From: CALBPI01 sp942491885
Lineage (GTDB): Bacteria > Pseudomonadota > Gammaproteobacteria > Steroidobacterales > Woeseiaceae
Length of the DNA: 64,000 bases
Direction: 5' to 3'
Assembly: GCA_942491885.1 (NCBI GenBank)
Contig: CALOCQ010000003.1
Location: 434,001-498,000 of the forward strand
This document shows, one piece after another, positions 40,008-49,562 of the stretch. Below the pieces are notes generated by a model that worked only from the letters and a program-made list of their open reading frames with translations, searched no databases and was not told the DNA's origin. Position numbers and translations under genes: made by a program. Numbering within the stretch: the stretch's first letter is position 1; each line of letters begins with the position of its first letter.

Positions 40008-41099
40008 ATGGGTATCAAATGTGGCATCGTCGGTCTGCCGAATGTCGGCAAGTCAACGTTGTTCAACGCCTTGACCGCGGCGGAAATTCCGGCCGAGAAT
40101 TATCCGTTCTGCACGATCGAGCCGAATGTAGGCGTGGTGACGGTGCCCGATCTGCGACTCGACGCCCTGGCCGCGATTGCCAAACCGCAGAAAGTCATTC
40201 CAACGGCGATGGAGTTCGTCGACATCGCCGGTCTGGTGGCCGGTGCCTCGAAGGGCGAAGGTCTGGGCAACAAGTTTCTTGCCAACATTCGTGAGACGCA
40301 TGCCATTGCGCACGTTGTGCGGTGTTTCGATAATGACGACGTCACGCATGTGGCCGGCAAGGTTGACCCGGTCGACGACGCGGACACGATCAATACCGAG
40401 CTGACATTGGCCGATCTTGAGTCGGTCGAGCGTGGCCTGCAAAAAGCGACCAAGATGGCCAAGGCCAACGACAAGGCGATGATGTTCCGGCGCGACCTGC
40501 TGCAACGTGTGCGCGACCACCTGGCGGAAGGCCTGCCGCTGCGTACGCTTGAGCTCGAGCCGAATGAGCAACTTGAAATTCGTGATCTGCAGCTGCTGAC
40601 CGGCAAACCGGTCATGTACATCGCGAACGTTAACGACGACGGCTTCAGCGATAACCCCTACCTCGATAAACTGATCGCGGTCGCGGAGAAAGAAGGCGCG
40701 AGCGTGGTGCCCGTATGTGCCGCCATTGAGGCTGAAATCGCGGTCCTGGATGACGCTGATAAGGTCGAGTTCCTGAGCGATATGGGCCTCGACGAGCCGG
40801 GGCTCAATCGGGTCATTCGAGCCGGCTACTCGCTACTGGGCCTGAATACCTATTTCACTGTCGGTGAAAAAGAAGTCCGCGCGTGGACGTTCCGCGCCGG
40901 CGCGACGGCACCGCAGGCCGCGGGCGAGATCCATACCGATTTCGAGAAGGGCTTCATTCGCGCCGAAGTAACCGCGTATGACGATTTCATTGCCGGCAAC
41001 GGTGAACAGGGCGCGCGCGAGGCGGGGCGTCTGCGTCTGGAAGGCAAGGACTACATAGTCAAGGAAGGCGACATCATGCACTTCCGGTTCAACGTGTGA
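40008..41099 (+). CDS. ychF: Redox-regulated ATPase YchF (OLA1 family)
   Basis: 363-residue Obg-family P-loop protein that hydrolyses ATP in place of GTP. G1 is GLPNVGKSTLFNAL, followed by NYPFCTIEPNVGVV and DIAGLVAGASKGEGLGN; the TGS domain near the C-terminus ends KDYIVKEGDIMHFRFNV, the standard family end. Follows pth by 48 bp, the usual partner. Confidence 0.96.
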   Translation: MGIKCGIVGLPNVGKSTLFNALTAAEIPAENYPFCTIEPNVGVVTVPDLRLDALAAIAKPQKVIPTAMEFVDIAGLVAGASKGEGLGNKFLANIRETHAIAHVVRCFDNDDVTHVAGKVDPVDDADTINTELTLADLESVERGLQKATKMAKANDKAMMFRRDLLQRVRDHLAEGLPLRTLELEPNEQLEIRDLQLLTGKPVMYIANVNDDGFSDNPYLDKLIAVAEKEGASVVPVCAAIEAEIAVLDDADKVEFLSDMGLDEPGLNRVIRAGYSLLGLNTYFTVGEKEVRAWTFRAGATAPQAAGEIHTDFEKGFIRAEVTAYDDFIAGNGEQGAREAGRLRLEGKDYIVKEGDIMHFRFNV

Positions 41100-41161
41100 G
41101 CGCTTGACAGGCGGGAACGCAAAGAAGGACAATTCGCTCCCCCTGAAAAGGGGCAAAATTC

Positions 41162-41238
41162 GGTGATGTAGCTCAGATGGTTAGAGCGACGGACTCATAA
41201 CCCGTAGGTCGGTGGTTCAATTCCACCCATCACCACCA
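41162..41238 (+). tRNA. tRNA-Met (CAT anticodon), elongator type
   Basis: A 77-nt cloverleaf: acceptor GGTGATG with CATCACC, D arm GCTC...GAGC, anticodon loop CTCATAA, T arm GGTGG-TTCAATT-CCACC and encoded CCA. The acceptor starts with a normal G-C pair, so it is not the initiator. The anticodon stem is ACGGA against CCCGT, leaving an A-C mismatch at the loop-closing pair. A tRNA-Ile2 decoding AUA also has a CAT anticodon; position after ychF supports Met. Confidence 0.9.
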
Positions 41239-41250
41239 ATACAACGATCA

Positions 41251-41288
41251 GAGCCGCCCCGGGAAACCCCGGGACGGCTCTTTTTTTT
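41251..41288 (+). terminator. Rho-independent terminator after tRNA-Met
   Basis: GAGCCG...CCCGGG (41251-41263) folds on CCCGGG...CGGCTC (41267-41280), with one internal mismatch and a short A-rich loop, followed by eight T. It ends the pth-ychF-tRNA-Met unit and lies before the convergent methyltransferase gene. Confidence 0.9.
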
Positions 41289-41310
41289 AGTCTGCAAATT
41301 GACCGCGCGC

Positions 41311-42147
41311 TTACTCCGGCTTGACGAACTTCAGTGTCATGCGGTCGCTTTCGCCGATCGCTTCATACTTCGCTTTGTCGGTGTCGCCCAGCGTCAGCGT
41401 GGGCGGTAGCGTCCAGACGCCTTTCTCCCAGTTTGCGCTGTCTTTTTCATTGGCATTGATTTCCGAGCTGGCCGCCAGTTCGAAGCCTTCGCTTTCGAAC
41501 ATCGCGATGACTTCGGATTGCTTCAGATAGCCGAAGTGACCGCGGGTGTAGTCATAGGCAGCATCTTCCTTGGCGCGATGCTGGACCACGCCGACAACGC
41601 CACCCGGCTTCAGCAGGCCGTAGAAATGGGCGATCGTCTCATCGGTGAGGTCTTTTCTCGCGAGCCCGTGCAGGCCGCGGAAGGTAACGATGGCGTCGAG
41701 TTTGCCTGCCCAATCCGGTGCCTCATCGACCTCGACGGCAGCAACGCTTGCCGCGTCAATGCCGGTCCATTCAGCGACACGGCCCGGGAAGTTTTGCGGG
41801 AAAAGTTTGCGCTGGGCATTACGCTCAGCATCAGCGCCTGCGTGGTAGCTTTCGACGTCTGCGTTGATCGCGACATAGGTGCCTTTGCCGCTGACAAACG
41901 GTGCGATCACGCGCGTATACCAGCCGCCGCCGGGGCCGTATTCACCTACTGTCATATCTTGCGTAATACCAAAGAATTCAAGTGTTTCCGCCGGATGACG
42001 GTAACCGTCACGTCCCCGGTCGGCTTCTCTGTAATCGGCGGCGAGTACGTCTTTGATGGGTTTGCTGCCGTGATGGGCGGCGTCGGCAGGTGTTGCTGCC
42101 AGCATCAGTAGTGAGGCCAGGCCGGCCGTTACCAGTGAAAATCGCAT
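41311..42147 (-). CDS. Exported class I SAM-dependent methyltransferase-like protein
   Basis: 278 residues. The start at 42147 (behind GGAGCGC) gives a signal peptide, LVTAGLASLLMLAATPADA, so the protein is predicted to be periplasmic. The SAM-binding motif I reads TVGEYGPGGGWYTRVIAPFV, preceded by RHPAETLEFFGITQDM. This group of exported putative methyltransferases is common in proteobacteria; how it would obtain SAM in the periplasm is unclear, and no substrate is known. It is the lone minus-strand gene between ychF and the c-di-GMP block. Confidence 0.8.
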   Translation of the reverse strand: MRFSLVTAGLASLLMLAATPADAAHHGSKPIKDVLAADYREADRGRDGYRHPAETLEFFGITQDMTVGEYGPGGGWYTRVIAPFVSGKGTYVAINADVESYHAGADAERNAQRKLFPQNFPGRVAEWTGIDAASVAAVEVDEAPDWAGKLDAIVTFRGLHGLARKDLTDETIAHFYGLLKPGGVVGVVQHRAKEDAAYDYTRGHFGYLKQSEVIAMFESEGFELAASSEINANEKDSANWEKGVWTLPPTLTLGDTDKAKYEAIGESDRMTLKFVKPE

Positions 42148-42444
42148 AGTGCGCTCCTTGTTGATGATGTCTATACAAACATTTTGGTGGCCGGAGGATA
42201 CCATCAACTTGTGCCGCGCTGCGGCCGTTCGGTCGGGGTATAGGCGCGAAATTCCGAGCTATGCGTTCGGCAAAGCCGGTGTGCGCTGCGTCACAGTTGT
42301 GACGCCCTAAGTTTGCCGGAATCCGACTTGCCTGTCGCCGATCCGGCGTATTTGTTGATCTGTGTCTCAATAATGCTGCGTCGAAGTGGCGTAAATGGTT
42401 TCACATGTGAATACTGACCAGCCCGAGAACACGGACCCGAATAC
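42148..42444. other. Divergent intergenic region with palindromes
   Basis: About 297 bp with no convincing gene. It holds the leader of the exported methyltransferase, a GCGTCACA-GT-TGTGACGC inverted repeat (42288-42305), a CRP-like TGTGC-N6-TCACA (42280-42295) and a 12-bp palindrome TTCACATGTGAA (42400-42411). A short open frame from the ATG at 42396 overlaps the start of the EAL gene and looks spurious. Confidence 0.6.
42280..42295. promoter_or_regulatory. Possible CRP-family site upstream of the EAL gene pair
   Basis: TGTGC-GCTGCG-TCACA matches the CRP consensus TGTGA-N6-TCACA at nine of ten positions. It lies 150 bp upstream of the first EAL gene. A similar site precedes the diguanylate cyclase gene at 46113, which raises its interest, but such 10-base matches also arise by chance. 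Confidence 0.3.
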
Positions 42445-44172
42445 GTGGGAGAACATTCACAGGCACAGCCGCAGCAGGATCTTGCGTCACGCGGCAATAC
42501 AATATTGCTTGTGGGCAATGACGGCGCTGTGCTGCAGTGTCTTGAGCGGGGTGCCTATTGGCCATCTGACGACGACAATACCGGCGACAACCTCCCGGTG
42601 ACACTGGATGCGTTGTGGGAAGGTCCGGTGGTGCGTGAATTGCACTCGCTGGTGCGCCGCTCGATCAGAGCGCGCCGCTCGTTTAATGAAATTCTTGCCG
42701 CGGGGCCGAATGCGACGCGCTGCGGGCTGATTAGTGTTCCACAAGGGCGCGACCGCGCAATGTTGATTCTCACGGAGCCGGGGTTTGGTGCGGTTGTTGC
42801 TGACAATATCGCCCAGCTTGCTTACGAGGATGCCGACACCGGGTTACCCAATCGTGCACAGCTTTGCATATCGCTGCAGCGTATCACCGAGTTGCAGGGG
42901 TTACGCGGGGGGCGCGCTGCGGTACTTAGTCTGTATTGTGGCGGGCTGGACGACTATGGTCAGTCTCTTTGCGCCCGCGAGTACAAGAGTATTCTGCGCC
43001 AGGTTGCAGAGCGGCTTCGTGAGCAGATTCGTGGTAGCAACGAGTCCCTTGAAGCCGACCTCGAGCGCGTCACGCTGATTGCACGCACAGATTACCGCGA
43101 GTTCACGGTGGTGTTGCCCGCCATTGAAACGGGCGAAGACGCCGAAGCGGTCGCGAAACGAATTATCGCGCTGCAAAGCGAATCATTCCCGCTGGCGGGG
43201 CACTCGATCTACTTGTCACCGCGTGTCGGTATTTCGCTGTACCCGCAGGATGGCACCGATGCCACCGGGTTGTTGCACAATGCGCACGTGGCTATGGAGG
43301 ATGCCTCGCAGCAGAGTGAAGCTTGCATCCGCCTGCATTCCGGCACAGTCAGGATGCGTGCATTGCAGCGTCAGGATCTTCGTTGTGAACTCGATGCGGC
43401 GCTGCAACGTGAGGAGTTCGAGCTCAATTTCCTGCCTGTTGTGCGGGCAAGCGACGGCTATCCGGTGGCGATGGAGGCGTTGCTGCGCTGGCCTGATTCA
43501 CTGCTTGATGGCGGCAGCATCGACAAGGTCGTTGCGGTTGCCGAACGCACCGGGGTGATGGGCGATATCGGACGCTGGGTATTTTCTAATGCGCTGGCGG
43601 CACTGAAGGGCTGGCATCGCGCCGGTTACACATCACTGCGACTTGCGTTAAACCTCTCCGCTCAGCAGTTCGCGGACGCAGGGTTGCAAAAGGACGCCGC
43701 ATCCCTGCTCGATGAGGCAGGCATCGACGGGCGCTTCGTCGATCTTGAAATCAATGAACACATGTTGCTGCGTGACTCGCGCGCCGGTTTCGAACGGATC
43801 CGGCAGTTGCAGTCGACGGGGATCAAAATCGTCGTTGACGACTTCGGCACGGGGCCGTCGACGCTGATCGCTTTGTCGCAAAGCGGCATCGACGGGCTAA
43901 AGATCGACCGCACATTGGTCGCTAACCTTGTAGTCAGTAAATCGCATAGCGACGCATGTGCTGCGGCTTGCCGCATTACGCGCTCGCTGGGTGTCGTTGT
44001 GACGGCCGAAGGCGTCGAGACTGAGTGTCAGGCCGAGTTCCTGCGCGAGCAAGGTTGTGACCTGATGCAGGGATTCCTGTTCTCGCGCCCGCTCAGCAAC
44101 AGCGACGTGAGCGATTATCTGGCAATTACCGGCGGCTATCGGCTGGATGACATGGCAGAACGTGATGAATAA
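42445..44172 (+). CDS. EAL-domain phosphodiesterase with degenerate GGDEF domain
   Basis: 575 residues, GTG start at 42445 (first possible start after an in-frame stop at 42415). Residues 1-125 form an uncharacterised, possibly PAS- or receiver-like region (NTILLVGNDGAVLQCLE). A GGDEF-type domain begins at DADTGLPNRAQL but its active-site loop reads RTDYREFTVV, so cyclase activity is lost. The EAL domain looks competent: MEALLRW, LNLSAQQF, DLEINEHML, DDFGTGPSTL, LKIDR, TAEGVET and QGFLFSRP. It probably degrades c-di-GMP to pGpG, with the dead GGDEF as a possible allosteric site. Overlaps the next gene by 8 bp. Confidence 0.87.
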   Translation: MGEHSQAQPQQDLASRGNTILLVGNDGAVLQCLERGAYWPSDDDNTGDNLPVTLDALWEGPVVRELHSLVRRSIRARRSFNEILAAGPNATRCGLISVPQGRDRAMLILTEPGFGAVVADNIAQLAYEDADTGLPNRAQLCISLQRITELQGLRGGRAAVLSLYCGGLDDYGQSLCAREYKSILRQVAERLREQIRGSNESLEADLERVTLIARTDYREFTVVLPAIETGEDAEAVAKRIIALQSESFPLAGHSIYLSPRVGISLYPQDGTDATGLLHNAHVAMEDASQQSEACIRLHSGTVRMRALQRQDLRCELDAALQREEFELNFLPVVRASDGYPVAMEALLRWPDSLLDGGSIDKVVAVAERTGVMGDIGRWVFSNALAALKGWHRAGYTSLRLALNLSAQQFADAGLQKDAASLLDEAGIDGRFVDLEINEHMLLRDSRAGFERIRQLQSTGIKIVVDDFGTGPSTLIALSQSGIDGLKIDRTLVANLVVSKSHSDACAAACRITRSLGVVVTAEGVETECQAEFLREQGCDLMQGFLFSRPLSNSDVSDYLAITGGYRLDDMAERDE

Positions 44173-46075
44173 AGAACAAGACGCCGGCATGGCACCAACG
44201 AGGGAATCGTTAAGCGGTCTCACACAAGAGCTGGCGGCGCTTACCGACCCCGCCGCCGATTTGGCCGCGATCACCACTGATCACTCGGCGATTTGCGTGT
44301 TGGTGCTGACACGCGATAGCAAGGCACGCGCCTGGGCCCCTCGCTGGATTAGTCAGGCGGGTTTGTTTGTCGAAATGCCGGACGACACCGCGGCCGCGAT
44401 GCAGCATGCGGACGCGCTCAGGCCGCATATTGTTATTGTTGATGCGGCACTGCGCGATGACGCCGGCGAGCCGTTGTACTTGCGACTGATGGCACTGCAA
44501 AACCCGTCGCCGCTCGTGTTTGTTATGTGCGCGAATGGGCGCGAGGTGGTGCGCGTACAGGAAGATGCGCCGCACGACATCATCCGCAAGCCCTATGACT
44601 GGGAGTTGATTTCGCGGCGGATCGTGAACGCCGCTGAGACCGTCACCATGCGCGAACGTCTTGATCGCCGCGAAACGTCTCTGCACAAGGCGCTGAGCTT
44701 TGCCGAACACGCCCGCGATCAGCTGCGTTCGCGTGATTCTTACGAACCGGTCACCGGCTTGCCGAACAAGACCAAATTCAAGGAAGTTGTCTCGCGGGGT
44801 ATGCGTGCCGTAGATCGCGATGGCAATGCCCTCACGGTATTCATTGTCGGCTTCACCCGCTTTCGACTCGTCGTCGAAGCAATGGGGCAGGAGACGGCGG
44901 ATATGTTGCTTGCGCAAATCGGTGAGACATTAACCGATTGTCTGCGCGACACCTCCGAGAATGCCTCCGTGAACCATGGTTTGCGGACTTCGATTGTCGG
45001 TGCGATCGATCACGCCCGGTTCGGGCTGATGCTGACCTGGTCGGGCGAAGAGGAAGAACTGCAGCGGTTCCAGAATAAATTGATGCAGACCCTGTCACTA
45101 CCGATACAGGTTGGGGGCCAGACCGTTCATCTTTCCGCGTGTCTGGGTGTGGCGATGTATCCGCAGGATGCCGACGGCGTCGATAGCTTGCTGCAGCGCG
45201 CGGACAACGCGATGCGTGATGCACAGAGTCGCGGTGGCGGCTTCCGTTATCATTGCGCTGAGACCGATGCCGCGGCTGCACGCAAGCTGCGTATAGAGCA
45301 CATGCTGCACGAGGCGCTGGACCAAAAGGAACTGCGCCTCGCCTATCAGCCGATCGTGCGTACGTCCGACCAGAAAGTCATCGCTGCCGAAGCCCTGCTG
45401 CGATGGCGTCGCAACGACGGTACGATGATCCCGCCGATGGAATTTATTGGTATTGCCGAAGAGTCGGGGCTGATGATCCGAATCGGCGAATATGTCCTCG
45501 AGACTGCGTGTCAGCAGCTCAGTCGCTGGCAGAAGGCGGGCGTTGAGTGCCCGGTAATTTGTGTCAATGTCGCCAAGATCCAGCTTATGAACGGCGATTT
45601 TGCGCCGTTTGTCGCGCGCACCCTGAAGAAATACAAGATCGCACCATCGAGTATTGAACTCGAAATCAGCGAGCGCGGTGTGTTGTCCGGGGACTTCGAC
45701 ATCGTCAGCCAACTGCATGCGCTGAAAGCATCCGGCGTGCGGTTATCGGTGGATGATTTTGGTACCGGCGATTCGGCAATTGCGTATCTGAAGGAATTGC
45801 CTATCGATGTGCTGAAGATCGACAAGTCCTATATTTCCGGTGTCACCCGCAATCGCAAGGATGCCGCGATCACCTCTGCAATGGTCGCGCTGGGTCAACG
45901 TCTTGACCTCATGGTCATCGCCGAGGGCGTCGAGACCACCGGGCAGCTTGAAGAGTTACGCAAGCTGGGTTGCGACGCTTGTCAGGGCTTCCTGTTCTCG
46001 CCCGCGGTACAGCCGGTATCCTTTGAAAAACTTATCGAGGACAGTCCTGTACTCGAGTTGGTAGCAATCGCTTAA
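44165..46075 (+). CDS. Receiver-like/GGDEF-degenerate/EAL phosphodiesterase
   Basis: 636 residues. Residues 40-155 resemble a response-regulator receiver: the phospho-acceptor-position Asp in HIVIVDAAL and the Lys of IIRKPYDW remain, but the acidic pair at the first strand is missing, so it may not be phosphorylated. A coiled coil (ERLDRRETSLHKALSFAEHA) leads to a GGDEF domain starting at YEPVTGLPNKTKF, whose catalytic loop is replaced by DHARFGLMLTW. The EAL domain retains AEALLRW, VNVAKIQL, ELEISERG, DDFGTGDSAIAYL, LKIDKSYI, AEGVET and QGFLF. The layout resembles FimX-type proteins except that the EAL motif is intact. Translationally coupled to the previous gene. Confidence 0.87.
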   Translation: MNKEQDAGMAPTRESLSGLTQELAALTDPAADLAAITTDHSAICVLVLTRDSKARAWAPRWISQAGLFVEMPDDTAAAMQHADALRPHIVIVDAALRDDAGEPLYLRLMALQNPSPLVFVMCANGREVVRVQEDAPHDIIRKPYDWELISRRIVNAAETVTMRERLDRRETSLHKALSFAEHARDQLRSRDSYEPVTGLPNKTKFKEVVSRGMRAVDRDGNALTVFIVGFTRFRLVVEAMGQETADMLLAQIGETLTDCLRDTSENASVNHGLRTSIVGAIDHARFGLMLTWSGEEEELQRFQNKLMQTLSLPIQVGGQTVHLSACLGVAMYPQDADGVDSLLQRADNAMRDAQSRGGGFRYHCAETDAAAARKLRIEHMLHEALDQKELRLAYQPIVRTSDQKVIAAEALLRWRRNDGTMIPPMEFIGIAEESGLMIRIGEYVLETACQQLSRWQKAGVECPVICVNVAKIQLMNGDFAPFVARTLKKYKIAPSSIELEISERGVLSGDFDIVSQLHALKASGVRLSVDDFGTGDSAIAYLKELPIDVLKIDKSYISGVTRNRKDAAITSAMVALGQRLDLMVIAEGVETTGQLEELRKLGCDACQGFLFSPAVQPVSFEKLIEDSPVLELVAIA

Positions 46076-46112
46076 CCACAACGTTATTTGAACTGCGTCA
46101 CACTTTGCGTCG

Positions 46113-46128
46113 TGTGACGCGGATCACG
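46113..46128. promoter_or_regulatory. Possible CRP-family site upstream of the diguanylate cyclase gene
   Basis: TGTGA-CGCGGA-TCACG matches nine of ten consensus CRP half-site bases. It overlaps a larger inverted repeat GCGTCACAC (46095-46103) / GTGTGACGC (46112-46120), and the same GCGTCACA/TGTGACGC arms occur upstream of the EAL gene at 42288. It lies about 95 bp ahead of the ATG at 46222. No CRP/Clp gene is in the window. Confidence 0.35.
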
Positions 46129-46221
46129 ATCAACGTACCCCATCCCGATCTGTCGCTTAATAGCGTCATCAGAAATAGCTCGGCTCGCGAATGCGGGCAA
46201 CTAAGGGACGGTGGGCATACG

Positions 46222-49200
46222 ATGATTGATTTCGTCAGAAAAAATCTAATGATCTGGGTTGGCACTTGCCTGTTGGCGGCGAGTCTGCAGGCAGCAGACG
46301 TCGGCACAACACAGCAGACTCATCCGATGCTGTTCAACCGCATCGCGGTCGATCAGGGTTTGTCGCAAAGCAATGTTCTTAGCATCCTGCAAGACAGCAG
46401 CGGCATGATGTGGTTCGGTACAGAAGACGGACTTAATCGCTATGACGGCTATGAGTTCGAGCACTTTCAGCGCGAGCGTGGCACGCCGGGCTCACTCGCG
46501 AGCGACTTCATATTCGATATTGTCGAAGACGATGCGAACAACCTGTGGCTGGCAACAAACGGCGCCGGCATCGCCAAGTACGATCGTGCCAGCGGTCAAT
46601 TTGAGTCTTTCCGTCACAATCCCGACGACGCCAACAGCGTCGCAAGTAATAATGTCCGCCGGCTTGCGATCGATAACAACGGCGTAATCTGGGCGGCAAC
46701 ACGCGGCGCCGGTTTGACGCGATTCGATGCGCAGGCGAACACGTTCCGCCACTACCGCATGAACGGTGACAGCGCCAAACCCGACCGTATCTACGCGTTA
46801 CATATCGACAGCAACGGCAACCTCTGGGTCGGCGGCGATCACGGTATCACCAGGATCAATACCGATACCGACCGTCAGACAACGTTCAGCCACAATCCCG
46901 ATGACGGCGCCTCGCTGGCGCCCGGCAGCGTACGCGCGATCGCCGAAGACACGAGCGGCACATTGTGGGTGGGGACCTACGGTGGCGGGCTGAGCAAGAT
47001 GTCGCCAGGCACGCTCGGCTTCGTCCAGTTCACGAGTGACCCGGCCGATGCAACCACGATCAGTGGCAATCGCGTTACCAGCATCCTTGAGGACAGCGAC
47101 GGACGACTTTGGGTCGGCACGACCGAGGGCTTGAATCTGGTCGACAAAGCCAGCGGCGCGATGACGCGCTTTATCAATGACTCAAGCGATGCGAGCAGCT
47201 TGAGCGACAACAACATTACGAGCCTTTACGAGGATCGCAGCGGACTGCTTTGGGTGGGCACGAAGATGCGCGGCATCAACACATGGAACCCGCGCACCTG
47301 GGGCTTCGGCTTTGAGCCGGCCACAGCAATTACTGCGGATGGTGCCTCGAAGCCCAACGTCACGTCTTTCGTCGAGGATACGACCGGCAAACTCTGGGTC
47401 GGCACTTTCGGTGATGGTCTGAATGCGCTGGATCGCAGTACCTGGAGAGCTGGTCAAGTATCGCAGCGGTGACGCTGGCGATCACGCGCTCAGCGACGAT
47501 CGCGTCATGTCGCTGCTGCGTGATCGTGACGGTATGATCTGGGTCGGCACGATGACACAAGGCGTCAGCCTGCTGAATCCGGCGACGGGGGTTACGCAGA
47601 CGTTCCGGCATGATCCGGAGAATGCGCGCAGCCTGAGCGCGAACGGCGTCATGTCGCTGTTCGAAGACCGCGCCGGTCGCATCTGGGTTGGTACTTTCGG
47701 TGGCGGCATCAGCCTTTACGACCGCTCCAGTGGTGATTTCTCGCGGTTCTCTGCCGATGGCACAGACGGCGCGCTCAGCAGCGACCGTATTACAAGCTTC
47801 GCGCAAGATCCGAGTGGCAAGATGTGGGTCGGAACGGATGCCGGCGGACTGAACCTGTTCGACCCGTTGACCGGCACGTTCCATGCGTTTCGCCACGACC
47901 CGGACCTGACCGGTACGCTGGCCGACGACAGTGTCTATGACATCACGGTCGACACCCACGGCAGCGTTTGGGTCGGTACCCGCGGAGGCGGTCTCGACCG
48001 CGTCATCGGCGACGTTCGCGACCCCAAGCAATATCCGCTTCGAAAACCTCTCGCATAGCGACGGTCTCAGCAATGATACGGTCTATGGCGTGCACTTTGA
48101 TGATGCCGGCTGGCTTTGGATGAGCACCAATTACGGCATCTCACGCTTCAATCCGGCCAACGGCGAGCTGCGCAATATCCATCGCAAAGACGGTCTGCAG
48201 TCCGAGGAGTTCAACTTTGGTGCGCACTACCGAAGCGAGTCAGGCGAGCTTTTCTTTGGTGGTCATAACGGTTACAACGCGTTTCAACCGCTTGCCATCG
48301 AGACCAACAGTGTCGCGCCGCTGATTGCTTTGACAGGCTTCTTCCGCGGCAATGACCCGGTCAAAGCGGGCCTGCCTACTGACGAAAACGGCCACGTTGA
48401 TGTCAGCTGGAAAGACAACAATGTCGCCTTCGAGTTCGCGGCTCTTGATTTCACATCGCCGCAAAACAATCGGTATCAATACAAGCTCGAAGGCTTCGAC
48501 GACGAGTGGATCGATCTCGGCACGCGACGCCGCGTGACCTACACCGACCTGGATGGCGGCCAATACCTGCTGCGCGTCAAGGCGGCGAACAGCGACGGCA
48601 TCTGGAATGAGGTGGGCTTCACGCTGCCGGTCAGCGTTGCCTCACCGCCATGGGCCACCTGGTGGGCATATCTGGGCTACGTCGCTCTGGCACTTAACAT
48701 CGCGTTGGGTCTGTTCGTTGGCCATCGTCGCAAGCTTCGCCGCGAAGCCGCCTACAGCCGCCGTCTTGAGCGCGAAGTGAAAGCGCGCACCGAGCAGCTG
48801 GCATCCAACAACAGTGAACTGGCGCAACTCAACAGCGCCTTGCAGGAGAGCAGTCTCAGCGATCCGTTGACAGGACTGCGTAACCGCCGCTTTGTGTTCG
48901 AGGAAGTCTCACGCGACCTCGAAGTTATTCAGCAGAAGTTCAATGATCAGCATCAGGGCACCTATGCCACCGACACGGCGGACCTCGTTTTCATGATGAT
49001 CGACATGGATAACTTCAAGCCGATCAACGACACATATGGCCATGCCGCCGGCGACAAGCTGCTTCTCGAGCTGCGCGATGTCCTGCTGGATATCTGTCGT
49101 CGTACCGACTTCGTAGTGCGCTGGGGCGGCGACGAATTCGTCGTGATCGCCAAGCAGTCACGCCCGCAGGATTCCGAAGCCCTTGCCGAGCGTATTCGCT

Positions 49201-49547
49201 CCACCATCGAGAGCCATCATTTCGCCATCGGCGACGGCCAGGTGGCACGCACGACCTGCTCGATCGGGTTCGTTGGCTATCCGCTGTTCAAAGCCAAGGC
49301 CGATGAAAGCAGCCTCGATCACATGATCAATCTGGCGGACGGACTCATGTATGAGGCCAAGAAGCAGCGCAACGCCTGGGTCGGTATGCACGGACCTGAC
49401 AATGCGGTAACCAGCAAGGACTTCGACCACGACCTGATCGAATCGACGTCGCTGCTGTTCCGGGCGCGGCATACGAAGAAAATCAACACGCATCATCCCG
49501 ATGCTGGCGATGGCAAGGCGAAACGTCGCCTGACCCTCGTGGGCTAA
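46222..49547 (+). pseudogene. Sensor beta-propeller diguanylate cyclase (two frameshifts)
   Basis: About 1,108 residues if the frame is restored. A signal peptide/anchor (IWVGTCLLAASLQAADV) is followed by many two-component-regulator propeller repeats of the type SMLQDSSGMMWFGTEDGLNRYD and LWVGTFGDGL, a Y_Y_Y domain (YKLEGFDDEWIDLGTRRRVTY), one transmembrane helix (LGYVALALNIALGLFVGHRR), a coiled coil and a C-terminal GGDEF domain. The cyclase is intact: DPLTGLRNRRF, MIDMDNFKPINDTYGHAAGD, RWGGDEF, plus an inhibitory RXXD (RRTD) five residues ahead. An extra T at 47443 and an extra base near 48024-48027 break it into three frames. Predicted to make c-di-GMP in response to a periplasmic cue. 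Confidence 0.83.
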
Positions 49548-49562
49548 GCGGAGGACGCCACA

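Noticed and set aside
47430..48035. Programmed ribosomal frameshifting in the diguanylate cyclase
   Set aside because: Neither junction has a slippery heptamer or obvious downstream structure, and two events in one propeller gene are better explained by indel errors.
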